DNA of 43,032 nucleotides, from NCBI GenBank assembly GCA_025356475.1, contig JANXSX010000047.1:1-43032 (forward strand), written 5' to 3'. The stretch is from Isosphaeraceae bacterium (GTDB lineage Bacteria > Planctomycetota > Planctomycetia > Isosphaerales > Isosphaeraceae). Within the stretch, counting starts at the first letter, position 1. Every line of letters begins with the position of its first letter. The notes under the pieces are model-generated. The model made no database searches, was not told where the DNA came from, and saw nothing but the letters and a program-made list of their open reading frames with translations. The position numbers and the translations under genes are program-made. Below, piece by piece: positions 26,116 to 34,123 of the stretch.

Positions 26116-26548
26116 TCACGAATGGCAGACTCGCATAAAATCGGTCGAACGTGAATATCTTGTAATGCGGCAGGCTGCCGATCGTTTTCAGCAACAGTCA
26201 TGGGATGATTCAGCGATTCTTACGAGTCAATTCGGGCACTCCGACATCAACAAGGCCTCTAAGAATCTGGAAAGCACATATGTCATGCGACTGTTCGCTG
26301 AATTCGAATCGGGAGCGAGGCAGTACTGGGAGGAGACTTGGAACACAGAGCCAAGAACGAAAGATCTCCTCGACGGATTAGCTGCCAGGTGCCATATTCC
26401 TGATACTGAAAAGAATAATGGTCATTCGATACGTAAGTATCGGAATAGTTTGGTACATGAACGCGAGGACGATCAAGTAGCAGTGTCGATTATTGTTGTT
26501 CGGCGCTACCTCTGCCGGTTCTTTAGCTTCTTGCCCCAACAGTGGTGA
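26105..26548 (+). CDS. small protein with a HEPN-type R-N-x3-H motif
   Basis: The 147-residue, mainly helical protein contains [13 protein letters not shown], in which Arg113, Asn114 and His118 fit the Rx4-6H signature of HEPN-domain RNases. It lies before a final helix ([20 protein letters not shown]), the usual placement. HEPN proteins are RNA-cutting toxins or effectors in toxin-antitoxin, abortive-infection and CRISPR systems; some are only structural. ATG 26105 lies inside the previous gene (11-nt overlap); the frame is open further upstream, but that part lies in the other gene. Codon third positions look more AT-rich than in neighbours, hinting at transfer. No identity to a named family is claimed. 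Confidence 0.7.
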   Translation: MPYNHEWQTRIKSVEREYLVMRQAADRFQQQSWDDSAILTSQFGHSDINKASKNLESTYVMRLFAEFESGARQYWEETWNTEPRTKDLLDGLAARCHIPDTEKNNGHSIRKYRNSLVHEREDDQVAVSIIVVRRYLCRFFSFLPQQW

Positions 26549-26628
26549 TTCTGACAAAGGGGGGATTGTTTCAGCAGGTCCAGTTCCCTACAACTTCACT
26601 GTCCGATCACACTGAATGGAGAAGAGCG

Positions 26629-27099
26629 ATGATTGAAAAAGCAACCTTCGGTGCAGGCTGTTTCTGGGGAGTTGAAGAGACGTTTCGCCAGGTACCGGGC
26701 GTGGTCGAGACTACGGTCGGCTACTTGGGCGGGTCACTGGTGAACCCGACCTATCACGACATCTGTACCGATACGACAGGGCACGCCGAGGTCGTCGAGG
26801 TCCAATTTGATCCAGAGCAGGTCTCTTTTGATCAGCTTGTGGGCGTGTTCTGGAAGATCCACGACCCGACGACTTTGAATCGACAGGGACCGGATGTCGG
26901 TCGGCAGTATCGATCGGCCATTTTTACGCATTCAGAGGCTCAACGAGCCACCGCCGAGTCGTCCAGATTGGCGGCCCAGCCCGGGTTTCGCAGGCCGATT
27001 GTCACGGAGATCACCCCGACCTCGACATTCTATCGCGCCGAGGAGTACCACCAACGCTACGTCGAGCGGCGGGGCGGGTCGAGTTGCAGCACCCATTGA
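26629..27099 (+). CDS. msrA: peptide-methionine (S)-S-oxide reductase
   Basis: The 156-residue enzyme repairs oxidised methionine. The catalytic Cys lies in [11 protein letters not shown] near residue 10, followed by [28 protein letters not shown] and FWKIHDPTT, all family hallmarks. QYRSAIF and YHQRY occur further on, and the tail GGSSCSTH carries a likely resolving Cys. ATG 26629 starts the conserved N-terminus; the frame is open from 26542 without family residues. The acetyltransferase gene follows 14 nt after the stop. Confidence 0.95.
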   Translation: MIEKATFGAGCFWGVEETFRQVPGVVETTVGYLGGSLVNPTYHDICTDTTGHAEVVEVQFDPEQVSFDQLVGVFWKIHDPTTLNRQGPDVGRQYRSAIFTHSEAQRATAESSRLAAQPGFRRPIVTEITPTSTFYRAEEYHQRYVERRGGSSCSTH

Positions 27100-27113
27100 T
27101 CGACAGGAAAACC

Positions 27114-27533
27114 ATGGCCGGGATCGAATATGCGATTGAACCCACGCTGACTGCTCATGAGTTCCTTGACCTGTTGCGTCGGTCGACCCTGGCGGAACGT
27201 CGCCCGATCGATGAGCCCGAGACGATCGCGGGAATGCTGGCAAATGCAGGGGTCATTGGTACGGCTCGGGCGGAAGGCTTGCTGGTGGGAGTCTCGCGTG
27301 CGATCAGTGACTTCTGTTACTGCACCTATCTTTCGGATCTGGCGGTGGATGTCGCCTTTCAGCGTCATGGGATCGGTCGTAAATTGATCAAGCTCACGCA
27401 CGAAGCGGCAGGTTTGCGAACAACCCTGATCTTGCTCGCCTCCCCGCTCGCTAAGGAGTATTACCCCCACGTAGGAATGGTGCGACACGACTCCTGCTGG
27501 ACGATCGCCCGACGGGCTGATCATGAAATCTAG
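27114..27533 (+). CDS. GNAT-family N-acetyltransferase
   Basis: The 139-residue protein has the GNAT core: strand [29 protein letters not shown], whose QRHGIG part is the acetyl-CoA pyrophosphate loop (Q/RxxGxG/A), then [22 protein letters not shown]. This is the small single-domain type; the substrate is unknown. AGGAAA at 27105-27110 sits just upstream of ATG 27114. It lies 14 nt after msrA and probably shares its transcript. An upstream TTG at 27084 is less likely. Confidence 0.85.
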   Translation: MAGIEYAIEPTLTAHEFLDLLRRSTLAERRPIDEPETIAGMLANAGVIGTARAEGLLVGVSRAISDFCYCTYLSDLAVDVAFQRHGIGRKLIKLTHEAAGLRTTLILLASPLAKEYYPHVGMVRHDSCWTIARRADHEI

Positions 27534-27676
27534 GACCCCTCCAGAGTTGGCCGACAATCCGTCAAATTGAGGAGGGGACGGCCCCGAAAGTTAGGGAGGT
27601 TCGGAATTGACGGTTTTCGCTAAAAACCGTAGATATTGGCTCGTGGGGAGGGAGTTAGGCTGACAAACATGGGCTG
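27534..27676. other. short intergenic region with two inverted repeats
   Basis: CCCCTCC near 27536 is mirrored by GGAGGGG about 31 nt later, and ACGGTTTT at 27610-27617 pairs with AAAACCGT at 27623-27630 around CGCTA. Neither is followed by a T-run. They may be a weak terminator and a binding site before the M1 peptidase gene. Confidence 0.35.
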
Positions 27677-30604
27677 ATGGAGCAGCAAATCCGACCCCTC
27701 TTGTGGATAGTGATTGGACTCTTGCTCAGCGGGACTCTGGGAGCCGACCTCCCAAGAGCGACGCCTCAAGCCTCTCCACAGCAACCACTTAGGCCGATTA
27801 TTCCGCCGGGACTACCTCGATACGACCTGTCGGCGGTCCTCGATATCCCGGGCCGAACGGTCTCAGCGCGCGAGCGGGTGGTCTTCACCAATCGGTCAGA
27901 AATCCCGACCCGCCAACTCGTCTTTCACGTCTATCCTCGCTATAAAGTTCCGCCGAGCGAGGTCCTCAAGGTCTCAAAGACCATGGAGTTCCTCCGTCTC
28001 AGCCCTGCGGAGGCACTTGACGAGGACGGTCGACGCATTGAAATGAGCGAGGTTCGGGTCGGTAAAGACGTTGTGCCTTATACGTTCGACTCTGAAGTCG
28101 ACACCATCATGGTGGTGGAACTCCCTCTGGCGGTCGGGCCTGGCGATACGGTGACTGCGGAAATCGACTTCGTCGTCCAACTTCCCAATAAGTGGGGCAG
28201 GTGGGGGCACGTCCAAAACGTCACGACCCTGGCAAACTGGTACCCTGTTCTTGCCCATCACGACGATCACGGCTGGGCAAAGACTCCGTTTGTGCCGTGG
28301 CACCAGCCCTGGCATCAAGATCCCGGCCACTATCGGGCTTGGATCGACGTTCCAGACGATCAAGTCGTCGCGTCCGCAGGTCAGATCGTCCAAGAACAGC
28401 CCAGTCGAGAAGGGCGGAAACTCGTTTCCATTGAGGCCAGCCCCTCACGTGACTTTACCTTCATCTGTTCGAACCGTTTCCAGGTCTGGGAACGGAGGGT
28501 CAGCAACACGAATGTGCGAGTTGTCGCCTTCCCCGAGCACGCTAAGAACGCCGAACACGCACTTGATTACGCGTGCGAGGTGATCCCAATCTACGAAGCG
28601 TGGTTCGGTCCCGCGCCCATGGAAGAATACGAGATCGTCAGCGCCTTCTTCGGCTGGAACGGCAACGAGTGCGGCGGTCTTGTGATGATTGACGACCGAG
28701 TGATGCGGCTCCCACAAGTTGGTGCTCGCTATCTCGATCACTTGATTACCCATGAAACATGTCACCAGTGGTGGTGGAATTGCGTTGGCACGAACGGGCA
28801 TGCCGAAACGTTCATGGATGAAGGGTTGGTGAGCGCCTTTACCGCGATTCGTCTCGACGCGAAGTATGGGCACAATAGCCCCCTGATCGCCTGGCCCAAA
28901 GGGATCGACTGGCTACCCACCATAGGTCGCGAAGACCTACGGCTCTCGGGTTATTACGGCTGGCGGGCGCGAGGGAACTCGGGGGCGGTGATTCGCGATA
29001 TCGGTACAATGGGCTCGCTCGACACGATCTTTAGCCTTTGCTACGACCGAGGCGGTAAAGTGATCGAGATGGTCAAGAACCGGATGGGTGAAGAGAAGTT
29101 CTTTGCCTATCTGCGAACAATCTATAAAGATTATGCCTGGAAAACGTTCACGTATGACGACCTGAAGCGGACCCTGGTCGCCTACGACGACACGACCGAC
29201 TGGGACGCCTTCCTGACCGCCTGGCTGATTGACGACGTGTCCACCGATTGGTCCGTCCAGAAGGTGGAGTACGCCAAGCGTGACGAAGGCCTTCAGCGTG
29301 CCTCGGTTGAGATCAAACAGTACGGAACCATCAGTGAGCCGACTCGGGTCCGCGTTCGGACGTCCGACGGTGACCTTTTTATTCCGATCTGGCCCGATCG
29401 CCAAGCTTACGACGTCCCTGGCGTCGGGTCCGTCGTCCGAGAACGCGATACGTATGTGATCACGCTCGATAACCCGGGAACCATCAAGCAGGTTGAGGTC
29501 GACCCTGACCATGTCCTGCTCGACCAGAACCCGGATAACAACCGCTGGCGACCTGAAGTCGCATGGCGGTTTACCCCGCTGATGACGCCGCTCGACGAGT
29601 CGAGTACGTTCGCCGCCTACGACCGTATTTCGTTCGTAGCCGGCCCGTTCGTTGATAGTTATGCGCGTGGCGGATTCAAGATCGGTGCCCAGCGAATCGA
29701 GAAGTGGCGGGCGAGTCTCTGGGCAGGGACCGAACCTGCCCTCCGCGAAGCGATTTTTGGTGGACAGGCGGAGTTGCTCAACTTCCCTGGACCCAACTTC
29801 ACAACGGGGGCTTTCTACGAAGAAGGTTTGTACAACTTTTATAATGATAAACGCCACTCGGGAGGCCGTTTCTTCACCCGATATCGACTGCTCCGCTCTT
29901 CGAGTTTCCTGATCGATGACCCTGCCTTTATCGAGGGCTATCTCGGGAAGGGTAACGAATTCTGGGCTGGCGACAACGGTAGGCCGGTAAACGGCAGCCT
30001 CACAGCCGTCGGGCTGCGATTCCGAATGAGCACCCTTGCCCCTTACTGGGATCCTGTCTCGGGTCAACTCTTCGAAGCCACCGCAGAGTATGGCGACAAG
30101 GCACTTGGGTCGAAGTTCAACTACGTGCGAACCAGCGGTGAGTATGGAATTGTCCGCTCCTTGCCCAAAGACCTGGGCTACTGGTCCGACACCCGTGTTG
30201 CGTTTCGACTCTACGGCGGGTTCGGATTCCCGGATACGGAGCCCTACTTCCGGCTCGGGGGCGGTCAAAGACTCCGCGCCCTCGACCTGAGTCAAAACAT
30301 TGGTTCGTCGGTCTGGCTGTCGACGTTTGAATATCGATTCCCGATCTGGAAGGATATCCGCCAAGACTTCGCCGACCACGTGATTAGCGCCAACAACCTC
30401 TACGGCTCTGTGTTCTATGACGTCGGTCAGTCGTATCTCTCAGGAAGGTGGAGCGAGGTCGTTCACGGGGTCGGCTTTGGGATCCGGCTCGACACCACAC
30501 TGTTCGCATTCCTCGAACGAGCCAGCCTCCGGCTCGACATCTCGCAACCGATTGGGCTCAACCGAGGTCCGGTCCTCTGGTTTGGACTCAATCAGGTGTT
30601 CTGA
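27677..30604 (+). CDS. M1-family metallopeptidase fused to an Omp85-like outer-membrane barrel
   Basis: The 975-residue protein starts with a signal sequence (to about 23), then an M1 peptidase of the aminopeptidase type. NECGG (330-334) sits where the GxMEN substrate loop lies, and the zinc site is HETCH (359-363) with Glu382 in ETFMDEGL, the exact HExxH-x18-E spacing. From about residue 625 to the end the sequence changes to alternating aromatic strands: GGRFFTRYRLL, LGGGQRLRALDLSQNIGS, LSTFEYRFPIW, SVFYDVGQSY, GVGFGIRLD, and a last strand ending WFGLNQVF. This matches the C-terminal half of Omp85/surface-antigen barrels, including the terminal Phe. It would anchor the peptidase in the outer membrane. 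Confidence 0.85.
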   Translation: MEQQIRPLLWIVIGLLLSGTLGADLPRATPQASPQQPLRPIIPPGLPRYDLSAVLDIPGRTVSARERVVFTNRSEIPTRQLVFHVYPRYKVPPSEVLKVSKTMEFLRLSPAEALDEDGRRIEMSEVRVGKDVVPYTFDSEVDTIMVVELPLAVGPGDTVTAEIDFVVQLPNKWGRWGHVQNVTTLANWYPVLAHHDDHGWAKTPFVPWHQPWHQDPGHYRAWIDVPDDQVVASAGQIVQEQPSREGRKLVSIEASPSRDFTFICSNRFQVWERRVSNTNVRVVAFPEHAKNAEHALDYACEVIPIYEAWFGPAPMEEYEIVSAFFGWNGNECGGLVMIDDRVMRLPQVGARYLDHLITHETCHQWWWNCVGTNGHAETFMDEGLVSAFTAIRLDAKYGHNSPLIAWPKGIDWLPTIGREDLRLSGYYGWRARGNSGAVIRDIGTMGSLDTIFSLCYDRGGKVIEMVKNRMGEEKFFAYLRTIYKDYAWKTFTYDDLKRTLVAYDDTTDWDAFLTAWLIDDVSTDWSVQKVEYAKRDEGLQRASVEIKQYGTISEPTRVRVRTSDGDLFIPIWPDRQAYDVPGVGSVVRERDTYVITLDNPGTIKQVEVDPDHVLLDQNPDNNRWRPEVAWRFTPLMTPLDESSTFAAYDRISFVAGPFVDSYARGGFKIGAQRIEKWRASLWAGTEPALREAIFGGQAELLNFPGPNFTTGAFYEEGLYNFYNDKRHSGGRFFTRYRLLRSSSFLIDDPAFIEGYLGKGNEFWAGDNGRPVNGSLTAVGLRFRMSTLAPYWDPVSGQLFEATAEYGDKALGSKFNYVRTSGEYGIVRSLPKDLGYWSDTRVAFRLYGGFGFPDTEPYFRLGGGQRLRALDLSQNIGSSVWLSTFEYRFPIWKDIRQDFADHVISANNLYGSVFYDVGQSYLSGRWSEVVHGVGFGIRLDTTLFAFLERASLRLDISQPIGLNRGPVLWFGLNQVF

Positions 30605-31095
30605 CGTGACTCCCCTTTCAACCTTGCCAGCTCGCCGATCTTCCCTTGGGTCGCTCGCAAGTAGTCCGCTGGTTCGAGGATGATCTGAACGCCTCGGACT
30701 CCGGCGGAGACCGAGACTTGGTCGAAGAGTTCGAAGGTCTCGTCGACCCAGACCGGGTAGGCTTTCTTGCAGGCGAGCGCAGTCACCCCACCACGAATGT
30801 AACCGGTCAGGGGCTGAACCTCCTTGAGGGAGACGGTCTCGACCTTGCGATCGCCAGTGGCTTTGGCCGTCGCCTTGAGGTCGAGTTCACAGTTGCCCGG
30901 AACGACGGCCAGGAAGACACCTGACCGATCTCCCCTGGCGACGAGGGTCTTGAATACTTGCTCGACCGGCATTCCGATCTTTTCAGCTACGGACTCCGCC
31001 GCCAGGTCGTTCGGATCAACCTCGTAGGCGCGCAACTCATACGTGATTCCCAAAGTATCGAGGACGCGTACGGCATTCGTCTTGGGGATGGGCAT
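30592..31095 (-). CDS. ybaK: Cys-tRNA(Pro)/aminoacyl-tRNA deacylase, YbaK/EbsC type
   Basis: The 167-residue protein follows YbaK: KTNAVRVLDTLGITYELRAYE at the start, VFKTLVARGD, FLAVVPGNCELDLKATAKATG, then GYIRGGVTALACKKAYPVWVDE and the final SAGVRGVQIILEPADYLRAT. YbaK hydrolyses Cys-tRNA(Pro) made in error by prolyl-tRNA synthetase. The 3' end overlaps the convergent M1 peptidase gene by 13 nt. Confidence 0.93.
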   Translation of the reverse strand: MPIPKTNAVRVLDTLGITYELRAYEVDPNDLAAESVAEKIGMPVEQVFKTLVARGDRSGVFLAVVPGNCELDLKATAKATGDRKVETVSLKEVQPLTGYIRGGVTALACKKAYPVWVDETFELFDQVSVSAGVRGVQIILEPADYLRATQGKIGELARLKGESRQNT

Positions 31096-31202
31096 GGGCG
31101 TGAACCTGGGATAGATCGACTGAGTCTGGACATGATGACACCGGCGAACCGAACAAGTTTCGGTAACGTGCTGTAGATCACTCTCTGCTGGAGATCGGGT
31201 TG

Positions 31203-31919
31203 ATGGCGGAAGTTCCTACATCGTGGCAAGACGCCGAGACGGTCAAGTCCTACCTGGAAGAACGAAGGGCCGCGATTCCGTTCGGTGAGGAGATGTTGAC
31301 GATCGTCGGGCAGCTCATCGGCCTGCTTGCACGTGAGGTGAATCTCTTCGCTGACCTCGGAGCCGGCGATGGCTTTTTTGCCCAACTCGTGCTTGAGCGA
31401 TTCCCCAAAGCCCGGGCAATCCTCATCGATCACTCCCAGCCAATGCTCGCCAAAGCTCGAACGAACCTGGGAACCTACGGCGACCAGGTTTCTTTTGTTG
31501 AGGCCGATCTGGGGAACCCGATCACGAAACTCGTCCCTCCGGGCAGTCTCGACTTGGTGGTGAGCCGGTTCGCAATCCATCACCTCCCCGATGCACGCAA
31601 GTATTCGATCTATCAGGAGGTTTTCCAACTCCTGCGACCGGGAGGGATCTTCCTCCACAATGAACACGTCTCGTCGGCAAGTCGGGAACTGGAGAGTCTG
31701 AGCGACTCGATCTTCATCGCTCGGATCGCCCAACGGACTGGGAGAGAGGTCGCCGTCGTGGAACGCGAGTTCTTCGCCCGTCCCGACCGCCTGGACAACA
31801 AGCTGGCACCGGTGGAAATCCAGGTTGCATGGTTGCGTGATCTTGGATTTGAAGGGGCGGACTGCTACTTCAAATGGCTGGAGCTGGCTGTATTTGGTGG
31901 GCGTAAACCCCAGCAATGA
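31203..31919 (+). CDS. class I SAM-dependent methyltransferase
   Basis: The 238-residue protein carries the SAM-binding motif I (LFADLGAGDGFFAQLV), an acidic strand end (ILIDHSQPML), VEADLG, and post-motif SLDLVVSRFAIHHLPD, followed by LRPGGIFLHNEHV. This is the small-molecule (ubiE-like) type, but the substrate cannot be told. GGAG near 31189 serves ATG 31203; a TTG three bases earlier is possible. It is divergent from ybaK and lies 94 nt before the TetR gene. Confidence 0.88.
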   Translation: MAEVPTSWQDAETVKSYLEERRAAIPFGEEMLTIVGQLIGLLAREVNLFADLGAGDGFFAQLVLERFPKARAILIDHSQPMLAKARTNLGTYGDQVSFVEADLGNPITKLVPPGSLDLVVSRFAIHHLPDARKYSIYQEVFQLLRPGGIFLHNEHVSSASRELESLSDSIFIARIAQRTGREVAVVEREFFARPDRLDNKLAPVEIQVAWLRDLGFEGADCYFKWLELAVFGGRKPQQ

Positions 31920-31960
31920 AGCGGCTTGGGATCCTTCTCCAAGAATAAGGTGGAAATCGC

Positions 31961-31975
31961 TAGACGACTGGTCTA
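31961..31975. promoter_or_regulatory. palindromic operator-like site upstream of the TetR gene
   Basis: TAGAC-GACTG-GTCTA is a perfect 5-bp inverted repeat with a 5-nt spacer, 39 nt before the TetR gene start, with TAATAT (31974-31979) overlapping its end as a possible -10 element. E. coli NemR is known to bind a TAGACC-N4-GGTCTA site, so the half-sites match although the spacing is one base shorter. Auto-repression is the natural reading. Confidence 0.6.
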
Positions 31976-32013
31976 ATATAGTCGTATCAAAGGTTGAATA
32001 TGGAGTTGTGGTC

Positions 32014-32601
32014 ATGAGCAAGGATACGAAAATAACGCTGCTGGATGTGGGACTCAAAACGTTCGTGGAACGGGGTTACAACAACTCGGGCCTCGAAGCA
32101 ATTTTGAGCGTGGCGGGTGTTCCTAAAGGCTCATTTTACCATTACTTCGGCTCGAAAGAGGATTTCGGCCTCCAGGTCATTAACCGGTTTGCCGAAGCCT
32201 ACAGACTGAAGCTGGACGAGAGCCTGAGCGATGAATCGCTTTCTCCGATCGAGAGGCTCCGCACGCATTACGAGCGGGCGATCCTCTGTCTGGAGGAGGA
32301 AGGGTGTCGTCAAGGTTGTCTGATCGGGACTCTCAGCCAGGAGATGGCCGCCCAGTCTGAAGTTTTTCGGACACGGCTTGAGGAGATCTTCGCGGCCTGG
32401 GCAGATCGGCTCGCGATCTGCATGACCCAAGCTCAAGCGGATGGTGAGATTCCGGATTATGTGGACGTCCGTGAACTAGCTGAGTTTTTTGTGATTAGCT
32501 GGCAAGGGGCAATCTTGAGGGCCAAGAATATGCGAAGCACCGCCCCACTGCGAATCTTCTTGAACTCGATGTTTGGCTATGTCTTGCACGCCAGAGTCTA
32601 A
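32014..32601 (+). CDS. TetR-family regulator, NemR-like
   Basis: The 195-residue protein has a TetR DNA-binding domain (GLEAILSVAGVPKGSFYHYFGSKEDFG, in blocks, residues 27-52) and aligns by eye with E. coli NemR over most of its length. Cys102 in RQGCLIGTLSQE matches NemR Cys106, and Lys171 in LRAKNMRS matches NemR Lys175, the pair that forms a reversible bond when bleach oxidises NemR. ATG 32014 begins the conserved part. A NemR-box-like palindrome lies upstream. Nearby genes for an Old Yellow Enzyme and a quinone-oxidoreductase-like protein fit an electrophile or reactive-chlorine response, although a sigma factor gene lies between. Confidence 0.85.
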   Translation: MSKDTKITLLDVGLKTFVERGYNNSGLEAILSVAGVPKGSFYHYFGSKEDFGLQVINRFAEAYRLKLDESLSDESLSPIERLRTHYERAILCLEEEGCRQGCLIGTLSQEMAAQSEVFRTRLEEIFAAWADRLAICMTQAQADGEIPDYVDVRELAEFFVISWQGAILRAKNMRSTAPLRIFLNSMFGYVLHARV

Positions 32602-32714
32602 GCTCCCGACGTGTTCCTTGCTACCGACCCGATGCCGGGGTCTTCCTCGGGCTAATGAAATAACGAAACGGTCCAGCGACCGTAAGAGGACTGAGACAAT
32701 TGAGGAGGTGCCAC

Positions 32715-33683
32715 GTGGTTGCTCGAAACACTGCATTGCTGGAGCGTCCTTCGACCACCCTGGTCCTGAAGAAGCGCAGGGTGGTCCGCGCTGCCAAGAC
32801 CGTCGCTGAGCCTCTGCTCGCGAAGGTCAAGGCCGCCCTACAACCGGCAGTGGTCCCTGTCGACTACATTGGGAATCCGCTATTCGATGAGCGGAATGCT
32901 GCGGACACGATCATGGCGTCGTTACCCGACGCCAAGCCTGCTCGTCAACCGAAGGCACCCGAAGGCTTGCCACCGTATCTCGCCAGCCTGTACGAAGTCG
33001 GGCTGCTGAACCGTGAGCAAGAAGCCCACCTGTTCCGACAGATGAATTTTCTGAGGCACAAAGCCTACTCGCTCCGCACCAAGAAGCGGACGTCCACCAG
33101 CGACCTGACGAAAGCCCAGGAATTGAGCGAGCAGGCGCAACAGATCAAGAATCGCTTGGTCCGTGCGAACCTCCGGCTCGTCGTCTCGATCGCCAAGAAG
33201 CACGTCCGGCCCACCAACGACTTCTTCGAGCTGGTCAGCGATGGCAACATGAGTTTGATCCGTGCCGTTGAGAAGTTCGACTACTCGCGAGGCAACAAGT
33301 TCAGCACGTATGCGAGCTGGGCGATCATGAAGAATTTTGCCCGCACGATACCTGAAGAACATACCCGACGTGACCGGTTCGTTACTGGCCAAGAAGCCAT
33401 GTTCGACGCTGCTGCAGATCGTCGCGGCGACGAAGGAGAAGCGGAAGCGGCCCATAAGCGGATGCGTGATATCGTGGGAGGGATGCTCGGGAAGCTCGAC
33501 CCTCGGGAGCGGCGGATCATCATCAGTAGATATGGGCTTGATGGAAACGTCGAACAGACCTTGGAGCAACTCGGCAACGAACTCGGCGTGACCAAAGAAC
33601 GTGTCCGTCAGCTCGAAACGCGAGCTCAGGCTAAACTCAAGAAATTCGCGACCAGTGAAGCGATGGAAATGCTCGCCAACTGA
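32715..33683 (+). CDS. sigma-70 family RNA polymerase sigma factor, short RpoD-like type
   Basis: The 322-residue protein lacks region 1.1 but has a region 1.2-like part (PPYLASLYEVGLLNREQEAHLF, in blocks, from about 86). Region 2 spans about 146-220 (NLRLVVSIAKKHV, FFELVSDGNMSLIRAVEKFDY, KFSTYASWAIMKNF), and region 4 spans about 259-312 (LDPRERRIIISRYGLDG, TLEQLGNELGVTKERVRQLE). Region 3 is reduced. The basic first 45 residues match nothing I know. GTG 32715 follows a strong GAGGAGGTG ribosome site; the frame opens at 32700. It is likely an alternative primary-like sigma factor, a type that planctomycetes carry in several copies. Confidence 0.9.
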   Translation: MVARNTALLERPSTTLVLKKRRVVRAAKTVAEPLLAKVKAALQPAVVPVDYIGNPLFDERNAADTIMASLPDAKPARQPKAPEGLPPYLASLYEVGLLNREQEAHLFRQMNFLRHKAYSLRTKKRTSTSDLTKAQELSEQAQQIKNRLVRANLRLVVSIAKKHVRPTNDFFELVSDGNMSLIRAVEKFDYSRGNKFSTYASWAIMKNFARTIPEEHTRRDRFVTGQEAMFDAAADRRGDEGEAEAAHKRMRDIVGGMLGKLDPRERRIIISRYGLDGNVEQTLEQLGNELGVTKERVRQLETRAQAKLKKFATSEAMEMLAN

Positions 33684-33694
33684 TCTGACTTCAT

Positions 33695-33719
33695 CGGAGG
33701 GGGGCTCACCCCCCCTCCG
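33695..33719 (+). terminator. GC-rich hairpin after the sigma factor gene
   Basis: CGGAGGGGGG (33695-33704) pairs with CCCCCCTCCG (33710-33719), a 10-bp stem that begins 11 nt after the stop codon. There is no T-run, so termination, if any, would rely on stem strength or a factor. Confidence 0.5.
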
Positions 33720-33792
33720 CAAATCTCTCCCAGATTTGCAGAGCCTGATCGAACTCACAGCAAGTTCGCAGACTCACCCCCAACTCGATGCA

Positions 33793-33835
33793 ATCATGGC
33801 CCCGCCTTACATCGTGTGGCGTGGCGGGCCATGAT
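33793..33835. repeat. 13-bp bulged hairpin between sigma factor and OYE genes
   Basis: ATCATGGCCCCGCC (33793-33806) pairs with GGCGGGCCATGAT (33823-33835) with one bulged base and a 16-nt loop. No T-run follows. It may be an RNA structure or a small palindromic repeat. Confidence 0.7.
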
Positions 33836-33893
33836 TCAAGTCGCGCTGCAACGTGCAGACGACTGGACAGAAGACCCCTGGAGACATTGACCT

Positions 33894-34085
33894 GTGGATG
33901 TTTTGTTCTGGATGGAAGAAGTGCGGAATGCTCGCAAACAGAGGACGATCCGCCACCTGAGACTTGCTGTGTTGACAGTGGCGATGCTGGTTGGAGTCTG
34001 GTCGCTGGTTGGGCCGGCGGAGGCGGGCTCAGCCGTGAGTTGGATCTCATCAACGTTTGAGTTAGATCAATCTCCGCTTTCTTGA
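33894..34085 (+). CDS. small exported protein (uncertain)
   Basis: The 63-residue frame has a basic start (NARKQRTIRHLR), a hydrophobic stretch (LAVLTVAMLVGVWSLVG) and an Ala-x-Ala-type cleavage site (PAEA-GS), leaving a mature part of only about 20 residues. GTG 33894 has GGAG 12 nt upstream; ATG 33912 is the alternative. It ends 38 nt before the OYE start. It may be a real small secreted peptide or a chance frame; no family is recognised. Confidence 0.4.
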   Translation: MDVLFWMEEVRNARKQRTIRHLRLAVLTVAMLVGVWSLVGPAEAGSAVSWISSTFELDQSPLS

Positions 34086-34123
34086 TCGATTTTCAACTGG
34101 ACACCCCAAAGGATCTTCGCTCA

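Noticed and set aside
27610-27630. Inverted repeat as an intrinsic terminator for the GNAT gene
   Set aside because: The 8-bp stem has no T-run on either side and lies 77 nt after the stop; kept only as an unexplained inverted repeat.
28937-30379. 480-codon open frame on the minus strand
   Set aside because: It is antisense to the well-supported M1 peptidase/barrel gene and has no recognisable motifs; long antisense frames are common in GC-rich genes.
30987-32057. 356-codon open frame on the minus strand
   Set aside because: It runs antisense to the methyltransferase and partly overlaps ybaK and the TetR gene, all of which have clear family motifs.
32922-33758. 278-codon minus-strand frame over the sigma factor gene
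   Set aside because: It is the shadow of the sigma factor, whose regions 2 and 4 are unmistakable on the plus strand.
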